DNA of 64,000 nt from Saccharomonospora amisosensis (GTDB lineage: Bacteria > Actinomycetota > Actinomycetes > Mycobacteriales > Pseudonocardiaceae): positions 186,001 to 250,000 of the forward strand of contig NZ_JAAOYM010000001.1 of the NCBI RefSeq assembly GCF_011761185.1, written 5' to 3'. Numbering within the stretch: position 1 is the stretch's first letter; the number at the start of each line of letters is the position of its first letter. The notes below the pieces were generated by a model that saw nothing but the letters and a program-made list of their open reading frames with translations, ran no database searches and was not told the origin of the DNA. Below are positions 7,549 to 15,411 of the stretch, piece after piece. The translations under genes and the position numbers were made by a program.

Positions 7549-8772
7549 TCAGGACGGGCGGTTGGTCTGCGGGATCTCGATGCTGATCGGGCGTGCTTCG
7601 GACAGGTAGATCAGGGCGGCCTGGCGGATGAACTCCTCGAACAACCAGTAGGTCTCCTTCGCCCCGGGGAAGGGGAGCAGACCCTCGCGGGCCAGGATGA
7701 ACGGCCCCCAGAACGTGTTGAGCAGCGTGTCCCAGAGCGGCTCCCTGGGGATCTGAAGCCATCCGGCGATCTCGTCGCCGAGCATGAAACGCGTGAACGA
7801 GCCGAGGATCGGCTTGCTGAGGATGCCGCCGTCGACTTCCGCGCCGAGGCTGAGCAGGATGTCGGCGAGCTTGATGCCCTCGGGTGTCGGCGCCAGTATC
7901 GGGTCGAGGACCTGTTTGGCCTGGGAGTTGGCCTCGCTCCACGACGCGGGGATGTACTCGTCCTTGATTCCGAGCATGTGCGCGCCGAGTTGCCAGGAGT
8001 GCAGGAACGCCTCGGATTCCGCGTCCGGGATCGGTACCTCCCACGCTGTCAGCTTCTGCATGACGGTCGTCGGCAGGCTGTGCCAGGTGACCATCATGTC
8101 GGCCTGGCTGATCGGGATCTCCTCGTCGGCGGCGCCCTGCCAGTACTGCGACTGCGGCAGCAGGTGACGCACCGCAGCGTGCACCAGCCGGGTCTTGACG
8201 CAGGTCACGATCATCTCGCCATCGGGTTCGTAGGCGTTGCGTGACCCGATGTCGTAGCCCAGTTTGGCGGTCTTGGAGATGCGGTCCTTCATGTCCGCGC
8301 CGCCTTGCGAGTAGTAGACCGCACGCGCTTCCTTGGGGATGACCGTGCTCATCATGCCGCTGGCGAGCCCGTACAGCACACCGAGGTAGAGGCCACGCTT
8401 CTCGTTGAACTCCACCGCGGTGGCGAGCTTTTCCTGGTCTGCCCACGACGGCATCCGGCGGGCGTGCTCCATGAAGTCGCGCAGGTCGGTCGGCAGGCCG
8501 TCCGGCAGCGGCTGGCTGTTCTTCGTCCACGTCCGCAGCAACTCGTTCACCTTCGGCACGTCACCGCGGTCGAGCAGTGAAGCGACCAGTGGGTCGGCCT
8601 CCTCGTCCCACACCCACCGGGGATCGAGGCCCGCTCCGGTGCCGGCGACCGAACCCCTTGCCGACCATGTCCACAGTGGACGTGCTTGGGCGGGGGTCGC
8701 CAAGCTCAGCGCACCGATCGCGCCTAACGCTCCACCTGCCCGCAACACATTGCGCCTGTTGAGCTTGTCCAT
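7549..8772 (-). CDS. lcp: Latex-clearing protein (rubber oxygenase, DUF2236), Tat-exported
   Basis: 407 residues from ATG 8772, which has GAGGAGGAG upstream. The N-terminus has a Tat signal: NRRNVLRAGG, a hydrophobic stretch and a cleavage-like ATPAQA near residue 30, so the enzyme should be secreted. Lcp proteins are b-type haem oxygenases that cut cis-1,4-polyisoprene between double bonds. The functionally important residues known from Lcp of Streptomyces sp. K30 are present at the same numbers here: Glu148, Arg164, Lys167, Thr168, His198 (proximal haem ligand), Arg202 and His203; His231 stands for His232. Length also matches. In strain K30 oxiA/oxiB follow lcp; they are absent here. The divergent TetR gene is the likely regulator, as with LcpR in Gordonia. 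General DUF2236 oxygenases are the alternative, but the residue match argues for Lcp. Confidence 0.85.
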   Translation of the reverse strand: MDKLNRRNVLRAGGALGAIGALSLATPAQARPLWTWSARGSVAGTGAGLDPRWVWDEEADPLVASLLDRGDVPKVNELLRTWTKNSQPLPDGLPTDLRDFMEHARRMPSWADQEKLATAVEFNEKRGLYLGVLYGLASGMMSTVIPKEARAVYYSQGGADMKDRISKTAKLGYDIGSRNAYEPDGEMIVTCVKTRLVHAAVRHLLPQSQYWQGAADEEIPISQADMMVTWHSLPTTVMQKLTAWEVPIPDAESEAFLHSWQLGAHMLGIKDEYIPASWSEANSQAKQVLDPILAPTPEGIKLADILLSLGAEVDGGILSKPILGSFTRFMLGDEIAGWLQIPREPLWDTLLNTFWGPFILAREGLLPFPGAKETYWLFEEFIRQAALIYLSEARPISIEIPQTNRPS

Positions 8773-8807
8773 GCCTTCGCTCCTCCTCCTCGAGGCCGAG
8801 AGCACCT

Positions 8808-8842
8808 TGATACGATGAAACACGATATGCATCTGTGTATCA
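8808..8842. promoter_or_regulatory. Candidate TetR operator between lcp and its divergent regulator
   Basis: TGATAC (8808-8813) and GTATCA (8837-8842) form an inverted repeat with a 23-base gap. It lies about midway in the 161-base region between the two start codons. The arms are short and the gap is long, so this is a weak proposal. Confidence 0.3.
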
Positions 8843-8933
8843 CCATGAGAGCACACCATGGTGCGCATCACAAGGCCCACCGTGGCGGCGACCGTCGGCG
8901 ATTGAGGCAGAATCGGCAGTCTCAGGAGGTGTC

Positions 8934-9611
8934 GTGGAACGTTCGCTGTCCCGCGCCGGAGCGGCCTCGGGGCCCGAGTCCCTACTGGAGCGCGCCTTCA
9001 TCGACGCCGTCGAGCAGGTCGATGACCTGGACCCCACCCGAGCCCGCGTGCTCGACGCGGCGTACGAGCAGTTCTGCCGGATGGGCATCCAGCGTTCCAC
9101 CATGGAAGACGTCGCCAAACGCGCAGGCGTTTCCCGGATCACCGTCTACCGCCGGTTCGCCACCAAGGACGTGCTGGTGGAACAGGTGGTCCGGCGAGAG
9201 TTCCGTCGATACTTCGATCAGTTCCTGCTCGACATCCAGCAGGCCGAGTCCGTCGCCGACCGGGTGGTGCTCGGCTTCGTCAGCTCGCTGCGCGCGATCC
9301 GAGGCAACCCGCTGATCGGCGGGCTGCTCGCGGTCGAACCGGACCTGGTCGCGCCTTCCATGATCAGTGATGGCGGGCGAACCCTTGCCACCGTTCGCGA
9401 GTTCGTCGCGGGTCAGCTGCGACACGAGCAACACGCGGGCAACGTGTCGAAGGAACTCGACACCGACCTCGTGGCCGAGCTGATGGTTCGGATATCCGCG
9501 TCTTTCCTGGCGATTCCCAGCCACATCATCGACATCGAGGACGACGAACAACTGGCCGAGGTGGCCAGGCGGTACCTCGTCCCCATGCTGGAACCGAGGC
9601 CGCGGCGCTGA
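8934..9611 (+). CDS. TetR/AcrR-family regulator, candidate regulator of lcp
   Basis: 225 residues from GTG 8934, which has AGGAGG four bases upstream; the reading frame is open further upstream without a ribosome site. The N-terminal helix-turn-helix is clear: RVLDAAYEQFCRMGIQRSTMEDVAKRAGVSRITVYRRFATKDVLVEQV. The C-terminal ligand domain (about residues 80-220) has no recognisable subgroup. It is divergent from lcp with 161 bases between starts. TetR-type LcpR proteins regulate lcp in rubber-degrading Gordonia, so an analogous role is likely but inferred. Confidence 0.88.
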   Translation: MERSLSRAGAASGPESLLERAFIDAVEQVDDLDPTRARVLDAAYEQFCRMGIQRSTMEDVAKRAGVSRITVYRRFATKDVLVEQVVRREFRRYFDQFLLDIQQAESVADRVVLGFVSSLRAIRGNPLIGGLLAVEPDLVAPSMISDGGRTLATVREFVAGQLRHEQHAGNVSKELDTDLVAELMVRISASFLAIPSHIIDIEDDEQLAEVARRYLVPMLEPRPRR

Positions 9612-9641
9612 GGCTGCTCGGCGAGGGGGCTGCACGCGGGC

Positions 9642-10508
9642 TCAGCGTGTGCTTCGGTAGTGCTCGGCGATCTCGTCGCTGGTGGTGAGCCAGCTGTCGG
9701 GCTGCTCGGCGAGGTATCGCAGTGCCTGATCCAGGTACTTGGCTCGGAACGGCTGCCCGATCACGAACGGATGCAGGGCCAGTGCCATGACGCGGCCGCC
9801 GTGCTCGGAGTCGGCGCGCAGCTGCTCGTACTGGTCCTGCACCAGCCTCACGAACTCCGGTCCGCTCAGCCCCCTTGCGAACAACAGCAGGTCGTTGAGC
9901 TCCACCGAGTACGGAACGCTGATCAACCCGGGTACCTCCAGGTCGTACGGCTGGTCGTCGTTGGTCCAGTCCAATGTGTACGTCAAGCCGAGCTCTGCCA
10001 GCAGCGAGGGAGTGTTGAATGTTTCGGTCAGGCCGGGACCCATCCAGCCGAGCGGATGGCGGCCGGTCGCGGCGGTGATCGTGTCAACGATCTCGGTGAG
10101 GACTCGACGTTCCTCGTCGCGACTCATTCCGCTGTGCAGGATCGAATTGGTCCGCCCGTGCGCGAGCCAGGCCCAGTTCCGGTCCATGCCCGCCTTGACG
10201 ATCTGCGGGTAGTGCTCGGCCGCCGCTGAGTTCAGCAACGCGCTCGCGCGGATCCCGTAGCGGTCCAGGGTCTTGATCGTACGCCAGATACCCACGCGCA
10301 CCCCGTAGTCGCGCCACCCGTAGTTGAGCGCGTCGGGGACCAGTTCGGCCGTGCCTGGCCAGATGCTCGTCGAAGGCCGGTCGAGGAGGAAATGCTCGAT
10401 GTTGAGCCCGACGTAGACAGCCACCCTGGCTCCGCCGGGCCAGTTGATGGCGGGGCGTTCGGTGATCGGGCTGTAGTGGAAGAGTTGATTGCCGGCTGTG
10501 TTCGTCAT
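9642..10508 (-). CDS. Polysaccharide deacetylase-family (NodB-like) hydrolase
   Basis: 288 residues from ATG 10508. The protein has the NodB-like fold of the PuuE/allantoinase-like branch, seen in NYGWRDYGVRVGIWRTIKTLDRYGIRASALLNSAAAEHYPQIV and GWMGPGLTETFNTPSLLAELG. The family hydrolyses C-N bonds using a metal, mostly on N-acetylated sugars or on ring amides such as allantoin; which applies here is not evident. No signal peptide is visible, so the enzyme is probably cytoplasmic, which fits a small-molecule amidohydrolase better than a cell-wall deacetylase. It is divergent from a MerR regulator whose operator sits inside its promoter. Confidence 0.82.
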   Translation of the reverse strand: MTNTAGNQLFHYSPITERPAINWPGGARVAVYVGLNIEHFLLDRPSTSIWPGTAELVPDALNYGWRDYGVRVGIWRTIKTLDRYGIRASALLNSAAAEHYPQIVKAGMDRNWAWLAHGRTNSILHSGMSRDEERRVLTEIVDTITAATGRHPLGWMGPGLTETFNTPSLLAELGLTYTLDWTNDDQPYDLEVPGLISVPYSVELNDLLLFARGLSGPEFVRLVQDQYEQLRADSEHGGRVMALALHPFVIGQPFRAKYLDQALRYLAEQPDSWLTTSDEIAEHYRSTR

Positions 10509-10516
10509 ACGGCCAC

Positions 10517-10546
10517 GGTAAAATCTGACATCAATGTCAGAGTCAA
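10517..10546 (-). promoter_or_regulatory. MerR-type promoter with embedded operator
   Basis: On the minus strand TTGACT (10546-10541) and TTTTAC (10523-10518) look like -35 and -10 boxes about 17-18 bases apart. The spacer is almost entirely a dyad: TCTGACAT (10524-10531), CA, ATGTCAGA (10534-10541), 8-bp perfect arms. A dyad between the boxes is how MerR proteins act, by twisting the promoter. The target is the deacetylase gene. Confidence 0.65.
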
Positions 10547-10558
10547 CCTCGAGGTGAC

Positions 10559-10954
10559 ATGCGGATCGGTGAGCTTGCCCGGCGTACCGGGGTCAGTGAG
10601 CGTTCGCTTCGCTACTACGAGCAGCAAGGTCTGCTGGCTGCGGGTCGCACGACGGGCGGTCATCGGGACTATCCGGAACATGCCGTCGACAGGGTCATCC
10701 GCATCCAGGAGTTGTTCGCCGCAGGGCTGAACAGCAAGAAGATCGCGCGGCTGCTCCCCTGCATGCGCGACGCCGACGGCGGGCCGTCGGAGATCGCGAC
10801 CGCGCAACTGGTCACCGACCTGGTCGCCGAACGCGACCGGATCAACCGGGTGATCAAGGAACTGGCCAACTCTCGCGAAGTGCTCGACGAGGTGATCAAC
10901 GCGGCGAGGCGATCCCCTGGCGAGGCAGGCGACCCCGGACGAACGGCTCCGTGA
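10559..10954 (+). CDS. MerR-family regulator
   Basis: 131 residues from ATG 10559 with a GAGGTGA site just ahead. The winged helix is typical: MRIGELARRTGVSERSLRYYEQQGLLAAGRTTGGHRDY, followed by a dimerisation helix (VTDLVAERDRINRVIKELANSREVLDEVI). A Cys in LLPCMRDADGG is the only cysteine, so metal sensing of the CueR type is unlikely. The gene is divergent from the polysaccharide-deacetylase gene and a matching dyad lies in that promoter. Its 3' end overlaps the convergent hydrolase gene by 59 bases. Confidence 0.9.
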   Translation: MRIGELARRTGVSERSLRYYEQQGLLAAGRTTGGHRDYPEHAVDRVIRIQELFAAGLNSKKIARLLPCMRDADGGPSEIATAQLVTDLVAERDRINRVIKELANSREVLDEVINAARRSPGEAGDPGRTAP

Positions 10955-11774
10955 GGTGCGAGGTCGCCAGCAGTGTGCGTTTTCGGCGGGCCTGTGCCAA
11001 CAGCGTGCGCCGGGTCCGCCTCGCGGTGTCGGGGTCCGACTCGTAGTGGTAGGCGACGTCGGGGTTGACCAGTTGCACCGCGTGCACCGCGACGTCGCCG
11101 GTGACGACGACCCGGCGGCGTCCCGCCTCGACGAGCACGGACTGGTGTCCCGGGGTGTGGCCGGGGGTGGGCACCGCGACGATTCCCTCCGCCGCCCCGC
11201 CGAACAGGCGGGTGCGGCCGTCGATCACCTGCAGTTGACCGGTGCGCCGCAACGGTTGCAACACTCGCGGCTCGATGACCTCGTCGCCGTTGTCCCGTAG
11301 CGCGGTGATCTCGACCCGCTGTACCGCGTAGCGCGCGTTGCCGAACATGGGTACCCCGCTGGGGAGTACCGACCAGCCGAGGTGGTCACCGTGCAGGTGG
11401 GTGAGCACCACGAGGTCCACGTCGAGCGGGTCGATCCCCGCGGCGGCGAGCCGCCGCGGCAGGTTTCCCGGCACCGGCGCCCAACCGGAAGCGGGGCTGC
11501 CCTCGGGGCCCACCCCGGCATCGATCAGGGTCACCTGCCCACCCGGGCGGCGGACCGCGAAACAGCGAAAGTCCAGCAGCCACTCGCCGTCGGCGCCGAA
11601 CGCCCCCGGATCGACCCGCCGGGCACGCCGCCAGTCGGCCTCCGTCGCGCCGAGCAGTACCTCCTCCCTCGGCCGGAAGAACGGCCCGGAGGCGTCCAGC
11701 AGTGCCACGACACCGAGCCTGCCCACAGAGCATGTCGTGGCACCGGCGACAACCGGTCGTCGTCGCAACCGCAA
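10896..11774 (-). CDS. Metallo-beta-lactamase-fold hydrolase
   Basis: About 292 residues if translation starts at TTG 11774, which has AAGGAG seven bases upstream; GTG 11726 is the alternative. The metal site THLHGDHLGW (HxHxDH) is followed by the later ligands in TPGHTPGHQS and VVTGDVAVH, as in lactonase-like and ribonuclease Z-like members of the superfamily. The arrangement DAGVGPEG before the HxHxDH motif is typical of quorum-quenching-lactonase relatives, though the substrate is unknown. It is the third gene of an operon with an ABC exporter, starting 46 bases after the permease. Confidence 0.83.
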   Translation of the reverse strand: MRLRRRPVVAGATTCSVGRLGVVALLDASGPFFRPREEVLLGATEADWRRARRVDPGAFGADGEWLLDFRCFAVRRPGGQVTLIDAGVGPEGSPASGWAPVPGNLPRRLAAAGIDPLDVDLVVLTHLHGDHLGWSVLPSGVPMFGNARYAVQRVEITALRDNGDEVIEPRVLQPLRRTGQLQVIDGRTRLFGGAAEGIVAVPTPGHTPGHQSVLVEAGRRRVVVTGDVAVHAVQLVNPDVAYHYESDPDTARRTRRTLLAQARRKRTLLATSHLTEPFVRGRLPRQGIASPR

Positions 11775-11820
11775 CGTGGTCTCCTTCGGTGCGAGGGATG
11801 GGGGGTCGCTCCTTGCGGTC

Positions 11821-12687
11821 TCAGTCCGTTCGGTTGAACAGCGCGACACCCGCGACCACGATCGCGCCGGTGCAGGCAAGCGCGACCAGGACCTGCAGTG
11901 CGATCGGCACCTGCCACCCGGCCCAGGTGATCGACGGGTCGAAGGCGGCGAGTGCGGCCGGTGTGATGTCGATGTGGTCGAAGACCACCGCGCGCATGGG
12001 TTGCACGACATAGGTCAACGGGTTGATCTTGGTGAGGACGGCAAGCCAATCCGGCAGGTTGCTCATCGGGAACAGCGCGCCGGACAGGAACATCATCGGG
12101 GTGATGATGAGCTGGGTGGCGGGCATGGCCGCCTGCAACTGCTTGATACGTGCCGATATCAGCACCCCGAGTGCGGTGAGCATGAGCGAGCCGACGAAGA
12201 GCAGCGCCAGCAGTGTGAGCAGCAGCAGCGGGTCGTAGGGAACCCCGACGAGCCCGGCGAGTGCGAGCAGCACCACCGTCTGCAAGGTGGCGGTGGTGGC
12301 ACCACCGAGACACTTGCCGAGGATGATCGCCGACTTGCTCACCGGTGCTACCAGCATCTCCCGCAGGAAGCCGAACTCGCGGTCCCACACCAGTGAGATG
12401 CCCGCGAAGGCCGCGCTGAACAGTACCGACATCGCGAGCACGCCGGGGAACAGGAAGGTTCGAAAGTCCAGCCCTCCGGTGTCGCGGACCACGCTGGACA
12501 GTCCCGTGCCCATCACGAACAGGAACAGCAGTGGTTGCAACAGTAGTGCGAACATCCGGGTCCGGTCGTGCCGGAAGCGGATCAGCTCCCTGCGCCACAC
12601 CATCGCGGTGGCGCGCAGCTCGTGCGCGATTCCGCCGGGCGTTGCGGGCACCGGGTATCTTTCGTCGACTGTGTTCGGTGCTGTCAT
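11821..12687 (-). CDS. ABC-2 type exporter permease (DrrB-like)
   Basis: 288 residues. Six hydrophobic segments are visible after a cytoplasmic N-terminus: LLLQPLLFLFVMGTGL, FPGVLAMSVLFSAAFAG, the ATLQTVVLLALAGLVG region, LLTLLALLFVGSLMLTAL, LIITPMMFLSGALFPM and the final VLVALACTGAIVVAGVALF. FLREMLVAPVSKSAIILGK between segments is the ABC-2 signature. The partner ATPase gene ends 16 bases upstream. DrrAB-type pairs export hydrophobic drugs or lipids; the substrate here is unknown. Confidence 0.9.
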   Translation of the reverse strand: MTAPNTVDERYPVPATPGGIAHELRATAMVWRRELIRFRHDRTRMFALLLQPLLFLFVMGTGLSSVVRDTGGLDFRTFLFPGVLAMSVLFSAAFAGISLVWDREFGFLREMLVAPVSKSAIILGKCLGGATTATLQTVVLLALAGLVGVPYDPLLLLTLLALLFVGSLMLTALGVLISARIKQLQAAMPATQLIITPMMFLSGALFPMSNLPDWLAVLTKINPLTYVVQPMRAVVFDHIDITPAALAAFDPSITWAGWQVPIALQVLVALACTGAIVVAGVALFNRTD

Positions 12688-12703
12688 AGTGTGCTCCTGG
12701 GCA

Positions 12704-13681
12704 TCAGCGCTTGGCCAGCATGCGCGCGAACGTGCTCGGGTCGCCCGCCTGCTCGGTGTCGGACATGGTGCGGCCGGTGTAGGCCATGAAGACGTCGTCG
12801 AGGCTGGGCCTGGTCACCGTCACCGTGTCGATGGCGACTCCGAGCGAGGAGAACAACCTCGGCACGAACTGCGCTCCCTCGCTCACCGAGAACGTCACCA
12901 TGCCGTCGTGGATCGCCGCGTCGAGCTGGAACAGTTGTCGTAGCCGCTCGATGGCGAGCGTGTCGTTCTCGGTGCGGATGCGTACCCGGTCCTTACCCAC
13001 GCTGCTCTTCAGCGCGTCGGGCGTGTCGGTGACGACGATCTCGCCGTGGTTCATGATCGCTATGCGGTCGCAGTACTCGGCCTCTTCCATGTAGTGCGTG
13101 GTCACGAAGATCGTGATGTCTTGCTTGCCACGCAGCTCGGCGATGTAGTCCCAGATGGACGCTCTCGTCTGCGGGTCGAGGCCGATGGTGGGCTCGTCGA
13201 GGAACAGCACCTTCGGCGCGTGCAGCAGCCCGCGCCCGATCTCCAGCCTGCGCCTCATTCCGCCGGAGAACTTCTGCACGATGTCGTGTCTTCGCCGCGC
13301 GAGGCCGACCATGTCGAGCACCTCCGTGATGCGTTCGCGCAGTAGCCGCCTCGGCATCCCGTACAGCTCACCGTGGAAGCGCAGGTTTTGCTCCGCGGTC
13401 AGGTAGGTGTCCAGTGTCGGGTCCTGAAACACCACGCCGATCCGGCGGCGGACCTCGGCCCGCTGGCTGCGCACGTCACACCCGGCCACGGTCGCCGAGC
13501 CTGCTGTCGCGTCGGCGATCGTGCACAGGATCTTGATCGCGGTGGTCTTGCCTGCCCCGTTGGGGCCGAGGAAGCCGAACATCTCTCGCTCGGCGACGTC
13601 CAGGTCGATGCCTTTCACCGCATGTAGGTCGCCGTAGGACTTCCGCAGTCCCCTGACGTGCACCGCGTGGTGGTCGGACAT
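12704..13681 (-). CDS. ABC exporter ATPase (DrrA-like, daunorubicin-resistance family)
   Basis: 325 residues. The nucleotide-binding domain has Walker A GPNGAGKTTA, signature SGGMRRRLEIGRGLL, Walker B VLFLDEPTIGLDP, and the switch His in VTTHYMEEAEYC. The C-terminal region about residues 225-320 ending PSLDDVFMAYTGRTM is the DrrA-type extension. ATG 13681 is preceded by GGGAGAGGGG. One TetR operator lies directly upstream of this ribosome site, so the exporter operon is probably under the divergent TetR protein. Confidence 0.92.
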   Translation of the reverse strand: MSDHHAVHVRGLRKSYGDLHAVKGIDLDVAEREMFGFLGPNGAGKTTAIKILCTIADATAGSATVAGCDVRSQRAEVRRRIGVVFQDPTLDTYLTAEQNLRFHGELYGMPRRLLRERITEVLDMVGLARRRHDIVQKFSGGMRRRLEIGRGLLHAPKVLFLDEPTIGLDPQTRASIWDYIAELRGKQDITIFVTTHYMEEAEYCDRIAIMNHGEIVVTDTPDALKSSVGKDRVRIRTENDTLAIERLRQLFQLDAAIHDGMVTFSVSEGAQFVPRLFSSLGVAIDTVTVTRPSLDDVFMAYTGRTMSDTEQAGDPSTFARMLAKR

Positions 13682-13694
13682 GGAACCCCTCTCC

Positions 13695-13733
13695 CTAACG
13701 CCGTTAGAGGAAGCATCTCTCTAACAGTGTTAG
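13695..13733. promoter_or_regulatory. Twin TetR operators
   Basis: Two copies of CTAACnnnGTTAG occur at 13695-13707 (CTAACGCCGTTAG) and 13721-13733 (CTAACAGTGTTAG), with centres 26 bases apart. They fill the 53-base gap between the divergent ATPase and TetR genes, so the regulator probably represses both. The recognition motif can be read directly: 5-bp arms with a 3-base centre. Confidence 0.75.
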
Positions 13734-13734
13734 G

Positions 13735-14445
13735 GTGTCAAGTGTGTCGGCTGACTCTCCTGGCAAACCGGTGTCGAAGGCCGCGATCGTGAACAAGGCC
13801 GTCGAGCTGATGGAGCAGCGCGGTCTCGCGGCGGTGTCACTGCGCCGCATCGCCACCGAACTCGGTATCTCGGCGCCCACGCTGTACTGGTACATCTCCG
13901 GCAAGCGCGAGTTGCTCGACGCGGTGGCGGAGCAACTGCTGCGGCGCGGCCTTGCCGGTATGGACAACCGACCCGCCGAGGGACAACCGTGGTGGGAATG
14001 GCTCGAACAGCGGTGCAGCGCGATGTTTCGGGCGATGCTGTCCGTACCGGACGCGCCGCAGGTGGTGGCCGGAAACCGGCCGACACCGGAAACGTTGCCC
14101 GACATCGAGGCCGGACTGGCGGAACTGGTCGCGGCCGGCTTCACCGCTGCCGAGGCGCAGCAGGTGTTCCTCGTGCTCGGCGGCTACATCACGGGAATGG
14201 CCCTGGAATGGCAGTCGGAGGCGGCCCGCGAGGTCGACACCGACGTCAACGACCACGAACTCGGCGAGCTCGTCCGCGACCCCGCCCGCTTTCCGTACCT
14301 CGCCGCCGCTGTCCGAGGCCGTCCCGACTCGCCTGTGCAGACGTTCGACTACGGCCTCTCACTGCTGATCAGGGGTATCCGTGACAGGCATGCCGAGTTG
14401 GTGGGCGACCGCGTCGAGGCGAAAGGACCCGGCCGCCGGGATTGA
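13735..14445 (+). CDS. TetR-family regulator of the ABC exporter operon
   Basis: 236 residues from GTG 13735; GTG 13744, nine bases after TTAGGG, is equally plausible. The helix-turn-helix is AIVNKAVELMEQRGLAAVSLRRIATELGISAPTLYWYISGKRELLDAV. The C-terminal part resembles the TetR_C domain with the tetracycline-repressor style ligand pocket. Twin CTAACnnnGTTAG operators lie directly upstream. Divergent arrangement with an exporter suggests substrate-induced release, as in classical efflux control. Confidence 0.9.
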   Translation: MSSVSADSPGKPVSKAAIVNKAVELMEQRGLAAVSLRRIATELGISAPTLYWYISGKRELLDAVAEQLLRRGLAGMDNRPAEGQPWWEWLEQRCSAMFRAMLSVPDAPQVVAGNRPTPETLPDIEAGLAELVAAGFTAAEAQQVFLVLGGYITGMALEWQSEAAREVDTDVNDHELGELVRDPARFPYLAAAVRGRPDSPVQTFDYGLSLLIRGIRDRHAELVGDRVEAKGPGRRD

Positions 14446-14462
14446 CGGCGCCGCCTGCCGGC

Positions 14463-14795
14463 TCAGCCGAGCTTGGCGACGGTGAGCAGCACGGCCGAGT
14501 CCTGCAACGCCTCGAGGCTGTGCTTGGCCTGCGGGATGACGATCAGGTCACCTGAGATCCCGTCCCAGGACACCTCCCCGGAGTGCAGCCTGACCCGGCC
14601 ACGCAGCACGAACAACGTCGCCTCGCCAGGATTCTCGTGCTCGGCGAGCGTGCTTCCCGCGGTGAGGGTGATCACCGTCTGCCGCAGTACGTGCTCGTGG
14701 CCTCCGTAGACGGTGTCGGCGCTTCGGCCGTGACGCGCCGTGGCGGCGCGCTGGAGGAGTTCGCGGGCCATCGCGTCAAGCGAGAACTTCTGCAT
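14463..14795 (-). CDS. Cupin-domain protein
   Basis: 110 residues from ATG 14795. A single small beta-barrel covers most of it: TLTAGSTLAEHENPGEATLFVLRGRVRLHSG followed by GDLIVIPQAKHSLEALQDSAVLLTVA. The first His/Glu motif (EHENPGEATLFVLRG) and the later H in PQAKHS suit a metal-binding cupin. Such stand-alone cupins include dioxygenases, isomerases and simple binding proteins; the role is unknown. It ends 17 bases from the TetR stop in convergent orientation. Confidence 0.82.
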   Translation of the reverse strand: MQKFSLDAMARELLQRAATARHGRSADTVYGGHEHVLRQTVITLTAGSTLAEHENPGEATLFVLRGRVRLHSGEVSWDGISGDLIVIPQAKHSLEALQDSAVLLTVAKLG

Positions 14796-14876
14796 ACGTC
14801 GAGTGTGTGCCACAACCGCGCGGGACGCGACAAGGGTTCAACCGGCCACGTGGCCGACCTCGCTCGGCAGGCGGGC

Positions 14877-15398
14877 TCAGCCGCCGTAGGTACCCTCGTC
14901 GTAGTCGTCCAGACCGAGCAGTCCACGGATGGTTGCGGCGGCCTGCCCGCCGTCGTGCTCGGCGGCGCTGATCACCGCGTCGATCAGATCCTGGCGGGTG
15001 TCTGCCCGCTGTGCCTGGTGCCAGTACCGCTGTGCCTGCTTCGAATCGTCCACCAGCCGAGCCACCGCGGCATCGACTTCGGGCGGCCAGCGAGTCGACT
15101 CCAGCTCTCGCAGGTGCCGCTCGTTGGCGGTGGCGGTCTCGGCGGCGAGGGCGTTGAGCGTGGACAGTGGCTGCCCGGCGTTGACCGCCTGCTCGAGTCG
15201 TTCCAGCGCACGGTTGTACGGCTCGACGATCGCCAGGTAGCGCGCCGCGGCCTGCTCGGTGGACAGCACGGCCTGCGTGCTCTCCACCGAGGTCGAGGCC
15301 TGCGGTGGTGGGAGTGAAACGGGTGAGCCCGAGGTGGTCGCGCACCCTGCCGTCGAGGCAAGGAGCGCGACCACTATCGGCGTGACAGCTCGACGCAA
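14877..15398 (-). CDS. Small secreted lipoprotein of unknown function
   Basis: About 173 residues if translation begins at TTG 15398, just after the amidase stop at 15412. The N-terminus LRRAVTPIVVALLASTAGC has a positively charged start, a hydrophobic core and a lipobox ending at Cys19. The mature part is helical: TEQAAARYLAIVEPYNRALERLEQAV and TATANERHLRELESTRWPPEVDAAVARLVDDSKQA look like a helix bundle without enzymatic motifs. It follows the amidase with a 13-base gap, so it may serve the same envelope process. The longer open frame to 16247 in this phase is a shadow of the amidase repeats. Confidence 0.75.
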   Translation of the reverse strand: MRRAVTPIVVALLASTAGCATTSGSPVSLPPPQASTSVESTQAVLSTEQAAARYLAIVEPYNRALERLEQAVNAGQPLSTLNALAAETATANERHLRELESTRWPPEVDAAVARLVDDSKQAQRYWHQAQRADTRQDLIDAVISAAEHDGGQAAATIRGLLGLDDYDEGTYGG

Positions 15399-15411
15399 GG
15401 CCTGCCGCCCG

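Noticed and set aside
6383-8530. A 715-codon minus-strand frame
   Set aside because: It runs antisense through the sigma gene and in another frame of lcp, with Arg/Pro-rich shadow composition.
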